Source: Roseomonas xinghualingensis (GTDB lineage: Bacteria > Pseudomonadota > Alphaproteobacteria > Acetobacterales > Acetobacteraceae). Taken from it: a stretch of 11,482 nucleotides of DNA. The notes below the pieces were generated by a model that was not told the origin of the DNA, did not search any database, and was given only the letters and a program-made list of their open reading frames with translations. Below are positions 6,489 to 11,482 of this stretch, in pieces. How positions within the stretch are numbered: the first letter of the stretch is position 1; every line of letters begins with the position of its first letter. The stretch covers positions 1 through 11,482 of the forward strand of contig NZ_JAOXLP010000066.1 of the NCBI RefSeq assembly GCF_025791835.1, in the 5' to 3' direction. Both the position numbers and the translations under genes were made by a program.

Positions 6489-7564
6489 CCCAACTCGTCA
6501 CCCCCGCCGGAGGGATCGCCCTCCGGCCTGATCCTCGCGCCCTCCCGCGCAACCCGGCCTTCGCATCAGATGGCCCACGAACCGTCACCCTCAGCTTCAA
6601 CGACAATGCCCTATTGCCGATGCTGTACGGGGAGCACGACCGCCACCTGGCACGAATCGAGCAGCGATTGGGGGTTCGCATTGCCTCGCGGGGCAACCGG
6701 GTCACGATCAGCGGCGGGGCCGAGAGCACGGAGCTGGCGGAATCCGTCATGCGTTCCCTTTGGCAACGTCTGGAGAGAGGAGACGCGACCGGCATGGCCG
6801 AAGTGGAAGCGGCGCTCCGCATGGCGGACGGCCCTGCGGAGGACCCGCGCCTGCCCCTGGCCGACATGCCGGCGATCCGGACGCGCAAGGGCGCCATCGC
6901 GCCGCGCTCACGCACGCAGGCCACCTATATGGACATGCTCCAGCAGCATGAGATGGTCTTTGGCGTCGGCCCGGCGGGCACCGGCAAGACCTATCTCGCC
7001 GTCGCCCAGGGCGTGGCCCTGCTGATGGCGGGACGGGTGGACCGGATCATCCTCTCCCGCCCGGCGGTGGAGGCAGGGGAACGGCTGGGCTTCCTGCCCG
7101 GCGACATGAAGGAGAAGGTCGATCCCTATCTCCGCCCGCTCTACGACGCGCTGCACGACATGATGCCGGCAGACCAGGTGACGCGCCGCATTACCTCCGG
7201 CGAGATCGAGATCGCGCCGCTGGCCTTCATGCGCGGCCGCACCCTGGCCCATGCTTTCGCCATCCTGGACGAGGCGCAGAACACGACGCCCGCGCAGATG
7301 AAGATGTTCCTCACCCGCATGGGTGAGGGCACGCGCATGGTCATCACCGGCGATCCCAGCCAGGTGGACCTGCCACCCGGCCAGAAATCCGGGCTGGTGG
7401 AGGCACTTTCCATCCTGGACAGGGTGGAAGGGATCGGCGTCACGCGCTTTGCGGAAGGCGATGTGGTCAGGCACCCTCTGGTCGGACGTATCGTCTCGGC
7501 TTATGGGCGAGCCGAGGCGGCCGCCGAAGGGCGGGGCGCGCCTCGTGGAAAGATGAAGGAGTAA
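6485..7564 (+). CDS. phoH: PhoH-family P-loop ATPase (PhoH-like)
   Basis: A 359-residue PhoH-like protein: an N-terminal KH-like RNA-binding region (about residues 35-80, [17 protein letters not shown] to [14 protein letters not shown]) followed by a superfamily-1-type ATPase. Walker A is GPAGTGKT (162-169), Walker B is FAILDEAQN (258-266), with [19 protein letters not shown] and [12 protein letters not shown] as further family blocks. PhoH-like proteins next to ybeY are thought to work with YbeY in RNA metabolism; the exact activity is poorly defined. The start is TTG at 6485, overlapping the miaB stop (TTGA). An in-frame TGA at 6467 leaves no upstream alternative, the next in-frame ATG would delete the conserved N-terminus, and GAGGAG lies 11 bases upstream. 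It is cotranscribed with miaB. Confidence 0.93.
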   Translation: MTQLVTPAGGIALRPDPRALPRNPAFASDGPRTVTLSFNDNALLPMLYGEHDRHLARIEQRLGVRIASRGNRVTISGGAESTELAESVMRSLWQRLERGDATGMAEVEAALRMADGPAEDPRLPLADMPAIRTRKGAIAPRSRTQATYMDMLQQHEMVFGVGPAGTGKTYLAVAQGVALLMAGRVDRIILSRPAVEAGERLGFLPGDMKEKVDPYLRPLYDALHDMMPADQVTRRITSGEIEIAPLAFMRGRTLAHAFAILDEAQNTTPAQMKMFLTRMGEGTRMVITGDPSQVDLPPGQKSGLVEALSILDRVEGIGVTRFAEGDVVRHPLVGRIVSAYGRAEAAAEGRGAPRGKMKE

Positions 7565-7585
7565 GGCGGAAGTGGGCAGTCGCCC

Positions 7586-7608
7586 GCCCGGCGGCTTAGT
7601 CGCCGGGC
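7586..7608 (+). other. Strong hairpin in the phoH-ybeY gap
   Basis: GCCCGGCG (7586-7593) pairs perfectly with CGCCGGGC (7601-7608) around a seven-base loop, 22 bases after the phoH stop. The following sequence is AAACATAACG, not a T-run, so a classical intrinsic terminator is unlikely. A site for RNA processing or for differential expression of ybeY within the operon is possible. Confidence 0.5.
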
Positions 7609-7625
7609 CAAACATAACGACATCG

Positions 7626-7640
7626 GGCGGCGAGGCCGCC
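7626..7640 (+). promoter_or_regulatory. ybeY ribosome-binding site in a hairpin loop
   Basis: GGCGGC (7626-7631) can pair with GCCGCC (7635-7640) around the loop GAG (7632-7634). The only Shine-Dalgarno-like sequence for the ybeY ATG is GAGG (7632-7635), eight bases upstream of it, so the site is exposed in, or closed by, this stem. The pairing is seen directly; an effect on translation is inferred. Confidence 0.4.
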
Positions 7641-7643
7641 TGG

Positions 7644-8096
7644 ATGGATTCCGATATCGAGGTGGTCGTCGAGGACCCGGCCTGGCGATCAGCCGTGCCA
7701 CGGGTCGAGGAGGTGGCACGGCGTGCCGCCCTGGCCGCCTTTGCCGAGGCCGGGACGGATGGCGCCGTCACGGTGCTCCTGACCGGGGATCGCGAGGTGA
7801 AGCGCCTGAACGGCGATCACCGCGGCAAGGTGAAGCCCACCAACGTCCTGTCCTTTCCGCCACTTCATCCTGGCCTGCCGGGCGACGTCGCCCTGGCCCT
7901 GGGAACGGTACGGCGGGAGGCCCGGGTGGCGGGGCGCAGCGTGATGGCGCATCTGTCGCATCTCGTGGCCCATGGGGTTCTGCATCTGGTCGGCCATGAC
8001 CACCTGCGCGCCGGCGAGGCCCGGCGGATGGAGCAAGCGGAGGCACGGATCATGCGCCGCCTCGCCTTGCCCAACCCCTGGAGAGGCGTGGCATGA
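7644..8096 (+). CDS. ybeY: Endoribonuclease YbeY (16S rRNA 3'-end maturation)
   Basis: YbeY is a zinc-dependent single-strand endoribonuclease needed for 16S rRNA 3' processing and ribosome quality control. The 150-residue protein shows the core VTVLLTGDREVKRLNGDHRG, the motif KPTNVLSFP, the GDVALALGTV strand, and the zinc site HLVAHGVLHLVGHDH, which supplies three histidines in HxxxHxxxxxH spacing. Length is typical. The ATG at 7644 is chosen because homology begins with DIEVVVEDPAW. An in-frame GTG at 7572 with AAGG five bases upstream would add a 24-residue extension read through the two hairpins; it is less likely but not excluded. The stop overlaps the corC start (ATGA), and the phoH-ybeY-corC-lnt order is widely conserved. 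Confidence 0.93.
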   Translation: MDSDIEVVVEDPAWRSAVPRVEEVARRAALAAFAEAGTDGAVTVLLTGDREVKRLNGDHRGKVKPTNVLSFPPLHPGLPGDVALALGTVRREARVAGRSVMAHLSHLVAHGVLHLVGHDHLRAGEARRMEQAEARIMRRLALPNPWRGVA

Positions 8097-9019
8097 GCGA
8101 GCGCCACCATCATGGGCAAGATCGCAACGGTATCCTCTGGAAGTTCCAGGGGCTGCTGCGCCGGCGCGAGGCCGAGAGCGTGCGCGACCAGGTGGAAGCC
8201 CTGGTCGAGAGCGAGGGCGAGGAGGGCGCCGAGCCCGACAAGGACGCGCTGGACGCCAATGAGCGCGTCATCCTCGGGAATGTCCTGAAGCTCCGGAACA
8301 AGACCGCGGTGGATGTGATGCTCCCCCGCGCCGACATCATCGGCATGCCCTGCGACCTGACGCTGGACGAAGCCATCCGCCTGATCCAGCGCGAAGGGCA
8401 CAGCCGCTTCCCGGTCTATCGGGAAAACCTGGATGACATCCGGGGCATGGTCCACATCAAGGATGTCTTCGCGGCGGTCGGGCGGGATGAGGAGCCCTTC
8501 TCCATCGAGGCGGTGCTTCGCCCCCTGCTCTTCGTCGTGCCGCAGGTTCCGGTGCTGGACCTGCTGCTGCAGATGCGCGAGGGCCGCACCCATATGGCGC
8601 TCGTCGTGGATGAATACGGCGGCATCGACGGGCTGGTGACGATCGAGGATCTGGTCGAAACCATCGTCGGCGATATTTCCGACGAGCATGACGAGGATGT
8701 CCGGCCGCAGATGACCGAGCGTCCCGATGGCAGCCTGGACCTGGACGCCCGCCTGAAGATCGAGGATTTCGAGGCCCGCATGGGCGAGGTGCTGACCCCC
8801 GAGGAGCGCAACCAGGACATCGATACGGTGGGTGGCCTCGTCTTCACCCTGGCCGGGCGTGTCCCGGCGCGGGGCGAACTCGTCTCGCATTCCTCGGGCC
8901 TGGAGTTCCGCGTGCTGGAGAGCGACCCGCGCCGCATCCGCCGCCTGCGGGTACGCCGCACGCCCGCCGTTCAACCTTCGGACGTCCCGGAGGCCGGCGC
9001 CTCCCAGGCGGCGGAGTAG
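8093..9019 (+). CDS. corC: CBS-domain protein of the CorC/HlyC family
   Basis: A 308-residue soluble protein without membrane segments. After a variable charged N-terminus, residues about 60-80 ([26 protein letters not shown]) form the usual entry to the paired CBS domains. CBS1 includes [32 protein letters not shown], and CBS2 includes [35 protein letters not shown]. The C-terminal CorC/HlyC domain follows ([16 protein letters not shown], and [20 protein letters not shown]). CBS pairs bind adenine nucleotides. CorC was linked to magnesium/cobalt efflux, and homologues were once called hemolysin C, but the exact role is unsettled. It lacks the N-terminal DUF21 membrane domain of longer relatives. 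GGAGAGG (8080-8086) lies six bases before the ATG, which overlaps the ybeY stop. Confidence 0.9.
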   Translation: MSERHHHGQDRNGILWKFQGLLRRREAESVRDQVEALVESEGEEGAEPDKDALDANERVILGNVLKLRNKTAVDVMLPRADIIGMPCDLTLDEAIRLIQREGHSRFPVYRENLDDIRGMVHIKDVFAAVGRDEEPFSIEAVLRPLLFVVPQVPVLDLLLQMREGRTHMALVVDEYGGIDGLVTIEDLVETIVGDISDEHDEDVRPQMTERPDGSLDLDARLKIEDFEARMGEVLTPEERNQDIDTVGGLVFTLAGRVPARGELVSHSSGLEFRVLESDPRRIRRLRVRRTPAVQPSDVPEAGASQAAE

Positions 9020-9029
9020 ACCCCACCCC

Positions 9030-10568
9030 GTGCAGCGTCTGATCCGGCACCTGGAATCGCGCGCAGGCTGGCGCGCCCTTGTCACCGCCTTCGGGCTGGG
9101 CGCGCTGGCCTCTCTGGCCATGCCGCCCATCCATGCCATTCCGGTGCTGCTGCTTGCCCTGCCCGGCCTGGTGATCCTGCTGGGCAAGGCGGAGAGTTGG
9201 AAGCGGGCCGCGCTGCTCGGCTGGGCCTTCGGCTGGGGCCACCACCTGATCGGCCTCTACTGGATCACCTATTCCATCCTGACCGAGGCGGAGCGCCTCT
9301 GGTGGCTGGTGCCGCTGGCGGTGCCACTGCTTGCTCTCTGGATGGGGATCTACAGCGTGATCCCGGCCGTGCTCGCCTGGAAGGCCCGGCCGGGCTGGCC
9401 GCGCGTGATGGTGCTGGCCGGCGCCTGGGTGCTGGCGGAGTTCGTGCGTGGCTGGGCCTTCACCGGTTTCCCGTGGAACCTGATGGGCTCGGTCTGGACC
9501 TTCTCGGCGCTGCCCGTGCAGGGCGCCGCCTGGATCGGGGTGCATGGGCTTTCCCTGGTGACCGTGGCGCTTGCCTGCACGCCGCTGCTCGGGCGGCGGG
9601 CCATGGCGGGCGGGCTGGCGGTGTTGGCCGGGTTTGGCGCCTTCGGCCTGGCCCGGCTTTGGCACGTGGAGCCGGAGCCGCTGCCCGTCACCCTCGTCCT
9701 CGTGCAGGGCAATGTGGCGCAGGAAGCGAAGTGGCGGGAGGAGAGCCGCTGGCCGATCTTCCGCCGCTATCTCGAACTGAGCCGGCAGGGTGCCGAGGCA
9801 GCCAGCCAGGAAGCGCCCGGCACGCGCCCCGTCATCATCTGGCCCGAGACCGCCAGCCCCTTCCTCCTGGCGGACGATCCTGAGGCGCGCCGCATCGCCG
9901 CCGCCGCCCTGCCGCCGGACGGGCTGCTGCTGGCGGGTACGGTGCGTGCCGAATGGGGCCCGGATCGCCGGGCGACCAAGCTGTTCAACAGCCTCGTCGC
10001 CATGGGGCCGGATGCGACCGTCAGCGCCGTTTATGACAAGGCCCATCTCGTGCCGTTCGGCGAGTACATGCCGCTCTCCGGCCTGCTGCCGATCCGGGTG
10101 ATCCGGGGCGGGGTGGATTTCGGCGCGGGGCCGGGCCCGGTGGCCATGTCTTTGCCCGGCCTGCCCGCAGCCTCACCCCTGATCTGCTACGAGGTGATCT
10201 TCTCCGGGGCCGTTGTGGGCAAGGAACGGCCGGGCTGGCTGCTGAACATCACCAATGACGCCTGGTTCGGCATTTCGGCCGGTCCGCACCAGCACCTTGC
10301 CACCGCCCGGCTCCGTGCCGTGGAGGAAGGGCTTCCGCTGGCGCGCGCGGCGCAGACCGGCATCTCAGCGGTCTTCGATTCACGGGGCCGGGAGGTCGCC
10401 CGCCTGCCCCTGGGCGAGACCGGCATTGCCCTGGCCCCGCTTCCTGCTGCGGGTAGACCGACACCCTTCTCGCAATTGGGGCTGGCTATTCCAGCCATCC
10501 TGACAGCAGTATTCCTTATGGTCGGCTTGGCAGGATCAGTCAGGCAGGCCAAGTTGGCTACAACTTGA
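9030..10568 (+). CDS. lnt: Apolipoprotein N-acyltransferase Lnt
   Basis: Lnt is the inner-membrane enzyme that adds the third acyl chain, from phospholipid, to the N-terminal cysteine of diacylglyceryl lipoproteins. The 512-residue protein has several membrane segments in residues 1-215 (for example GALASLAMPPIHAIPVLLLA and LVPLAVPLLALWMGIYSVIP). A periplasmic nitrilase domain follows with the Glu-Lys-Cys triad: Glu273 in IIWPETASP, Lys337 in YDKAHLVPFGEYMP and Cys386 in PLICYEVIF. NITNDAWFG and HQHLATARLRAVE follow, and a C-terminal membrane helix ends the chain. The start is taken as GTG at 9030 (GCGGAG about 13 bases upstream, ten bases after corC stops), since homology begins there; the frame is open further up only as an overlap inside corC. 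Confidence 0.95.
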   Translation: MQRLIRHLESRAGWRALVTAFGLGALASLAMPPIHAIPVLLLALPGLVILLGKAESWKRAALLGWAFGWGHHLIGLYWITYSILTEAERLWWLVPLAVPLLALWMGIYSVIPAVLAWKARPGWPRVMVLAGAWVLAEFVRGWAFTGFPWNLMGSVWTFSALPVQGAAWIGVHGLSLVTVALACTPLLGRRAMAGGLAVLAGFGAFGLARLWHVEPEPLPVTLVLVQGNVAQEAKWREESRWPIFRRYLELSRQGAEAASQEAPGTRPVIIWPETASPFLLADDPEARRIAAAALPPDGLLLAGTVRAEWGPDRRATKLFNSLVAMGPDATVSAVYDKAHLVPFGEYMPLSGLLPIRVIRGGVDFGAGPGPVAMSLPGLPAASPLICYEVIFSGAVVGKERPGWLLNITNDAWFGISAGPHQHLATARLRAVEEGLPLARAAQTGISAVFDSRGREVARLPLGETGIALAPLPAAGRPTPFSQLGLAIPAILTAVFLMVGLAGSVRQAKLATT

Positions 10569-10612
10569 CGCCAGATCGGATGATGTCTAATTAATTGGAA
10601 TTCTCGAAAGAG

Positions 10613-10641
10613 TTGACATTTCCTTAGCATCTCCTCACTAT
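10613..10641 (+). promoter_or_regulatory. Promoter for the xre regulator
   Basis: TTGACA (10613-10618) is followed by a 17-bp spacer and CACTAT (10636-10641), which keeps the key A at position 2 and T at position 6 of the -10 box. It lies in a locally AT-rich stretch after the lnt stop, the clearest promoter-like sequence in the window. It implies an untranslated leader of roughly 100 bases before the ATG at 10746. Confidence 0.65.
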
Positions 10642-10745
10642 CCCACTCATGTTGCAGGGTCAGATGATGGCCGCGCGAGGCCGATTTTCTGACATGGTGT
10701 GCAGGACGTGCGCCCCCCTGCCCTTTGGACAAAGGAGTGGCGCCG

Positions 10746-11201
10746 ATGTCGGCTGACGAGGCGCTTGAGCGCACGGAGAAAAGCGAGCATCGCCCTAGCC
10801 CGATCGACGTGCATGTCGGCAGCCGCGTCCGCCTGAGGCGGACCTTGCTGGGGATGAGCCAGGAGAAGCTGGGGGAAGCGCTTGGCCTCACCTTCCAGCA
10901 GGTGCAGAAGTATGAGCGCGGGGTGAACCGGATCGGCGCCAGCCGGTTGTTCGACCTGGCCCGGGTACTGGACGTGCCGATCGGCTTCTTCTTCGACGAC
11001 ATGCCGGACAGCATGGGCGGGCCAGGCTCCGGCCTGCGGTCCCGCGTCCCTGGCTTCGCCGAGGCCCAGGAAGGCTTCGAAGACGACACGCTGCATAAGC
11101 GCGAGACGCTGGAACTGGTGCGTGCCTATTACCGCATCAATGAACCGGCCATCCGCAAGCGTGTTTTCGATCTGATCAAGAGCCTCGCTCCCACCGAGTA
11201 A
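10746..11201 (+). CDS. XRE (Cro/CI)-type helix-turn-helix regulator
   Basis: A 151-residue transcriptional regulator. Residues about 20-80 form a Cro/CI helix-turn-helix domain: VHVGSRVRLRRTLLGMSQEK, LGEALGLTFQQVQKYERGVN, and LFDLARVLDVPIGFFFDDMP. The sequence GLTFQQVQKYERGVNRI is characteristic of the alphaproteobacterial group that includes PraR/PhrR-like regulators and commonly sits between lnt and metK. The C-terminal half has no sensor domain; it ends in a helix with LELVRAYYRINEPAIRKRVFDLIKSL. The targets are unknown, so no symbol is given. AAAGGAG (10730-10736) is well placed for the ATG at 10746, making the in-frame TTG at 10725 unlikely. It has its own promoter and a probable terminator. 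Confidence 0.9.
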   Translation: MSADEALERTEKSEHRPSPIDVHVGSRVRLRRTLLGMSQEKLGEALGLTFQQVQKYERGVNRIGASRLFDLARVLDVPIGFFFDDMPDSMGGPGSGLRSRVPGFAEAQEGFEDDTLHKRETLELVRAYYRINEPAIRKRVFDLIKSLAPTE

Positions 11202-11220
11202 GGACGGCGGCCCTCAGCCC

Positions 11221-11273
11221 CAGAGCATTTTCCGGTCCCATACCCTCACGCCAGATGCTCTGTTTTATTGTTT
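11221..11273 (+). terminator. Probable terminator or palindromic element after xre
   Basis: CAGAGCAT (11221-11228) is the exact inverted complement of ATGCTCTG (11255-11262). The right arm is followed at once by TTTTATTGTTTT, so an RNA hairpin with a T-rich tail could end xre transcription. The 26-base loop is long for an intrinsic terminator. The left arm resembles the tip of the adjacent insertion sequence, so a small mobile or palindromic element is an alternative. Confidence 0.45.
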
Positions 11274-11313
11274 TCTGGAGTGGATTCACGCTTCCGGGCG
11301 ATCCCGCCCCCTA

Positions 11314-11482
11314 GAGCATGATCCGAGCGATCTGATTCGAATATTCTTGCCCGACGCGGCGACGATCTGATTCACCCTGATGGCTGGTAGGGAGGCCAGC
11401 ATGGATGGGCCGGACCTTATCGGAGGATCTTCGCAGCCGCGTCGTTAGGGCAGTGGAGGGCGGGCTTTCGCGCCGCGCGGCC
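11314..11482 (+). mobile_element. IS630-family insertion sequence, left end (partial)
   Basis: The window ends inside an insertion sequence whose transposase begins at 11405. The probable left tip is GAGCATGATCCGAGCG starting at 11314, directly preceded by TA (11312-11313) inside CTAG. IS630/Tc1-mariner elements insert at TA and duplicate it, often in CTAG. An 11-bp direct repeat, CGATCTGATTC, occurs at 11328-11338 and 11363-11373, and a GAATATTC palindrome at 11339-11346; these may be transposase-binding sites. The right end is outside the window, so the boundary is inferred, not confirmed by a matching inverted repeat. Confidence 0.6.
11405..11482 (+). CDS. IS630-family transposase, N-terminus (partial)
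   Basis: From the ATG at 11405 to the window edge, 26 codons read MGRTLSEDLRSRVVRAVEGG then LSRRAA. This matches the opening of the N-terminal helix-turn-helix of IS630-family transposases common in alphaproteobacteria (a basic start, LSxDLRxRVV, then GGLSRRAAA). The catalytic DDE domain would lie to the right, outside the window, so whether the gene is intact cannot be judged. An upstream ATG at 11401 is in another frame and stops quickly. Confidence 0.7.
   Translation, partial: MGRTLSEDLRSRVVRAVEGGLSRRAA

Noticed and set aside
7865..10046. Long minus-strand frames opposite corC and lnt (440 and 400 codons).
   Set aside because: Antisense shadows of corC and lnt, with low-complexity composition and no motif.
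10664..10690. Possible attenuator hairpin (GGCC-GCGCGA-GGCC then GATTTT) in the xre leader.
   Set aside because: The stem is only about four base pairs and the T-run is short.
1..11482. CRISPR arrays, tRNA or rRNA genes, toxin-antitoxin, phage or defence genes.
   Set aside because: No regularly spaced repeats, cloverleaf or rRNA-like sequence, and no gene recognisable as part of such a system; the window is core genome plus one IS end.

Overview
The window is a GC-rich stretch of mostly core chromosome, very probably from an alphaproteobacterium. Its protein sequences and gene order fit Rhodospirillales/Acetobacteraceae (Roseomonas-like) best. The evidence for this is a MucR/Ros-type regulator, a Fur/Mur protein lacking the usual CxxC, an OlsB-OlsA ornithine-lipid pair, and the run miaB-phoH-ybeY-corC-lnt-xre common in alphaproteobacteria. 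The genus is inferred from remembered family resemblance, not from a database search.

Layout, left to right. Positions 1-84 carry the first 28 codons of a minus-strand nucleotide-sugar dehydratase (RfbB-like). A 404-bp gap with no convincing gene follows. tsaB and rimI (489-1585) overlap by ATGA and converge on a minus-strand TusA-family gene (1557-1856). A divergent upstream region with nested palindromes leads into mucR (1973-2428). A fur/mur-type regulator (2551-3054) is translationally coupled to olsB (3054-3860), and olsA (3945-4874) follows. Then come miaB (5019-6488), phoH with a TTG start (6485-7564), ybeY (7644-8096), corC (8093-9019) and lnt (9030-10568), all on the plus strand with short gaps or stop/start overlaps. 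A clear promoter (10613-10641) drives a Cro/CI-type regulator (10746-11201). A probable terminator follows, and the window ends inside the left end of an IS630-family insertion sequence whose transposase starts at 11405.

Functional grouping. TsaB (t6A37) and MiaB (ms2i6A37) both act on tRNA position 37. RimI acetylates ribosomal protein, YbeY matures 16S rRNA, and PhoH is its usual nucleotide-binding neighbour, so translation-apparatus maintenance dominates. The second theme is the envelope: OlsB/OlsA make ornithine lipids, Lnt completes lipoprotein acylation, CorC is a CBS-domain protein linked to membrane or ion homeostasis, and the RfbB-like fragment belongs to surface-sugar synthesis. Three regulators (MucR, Fur/Mur, XRE) lie among these genes.

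I found no convincing undescribed multi-gene system. The points most worth checking are non-coding or architectural: the mucR leader, the phoH-ybeY hairpins, the palindrome between olsB and olsA, the fur-olsB coupling, and the IS630 insertion where alphaproteobacteria often carry metK.
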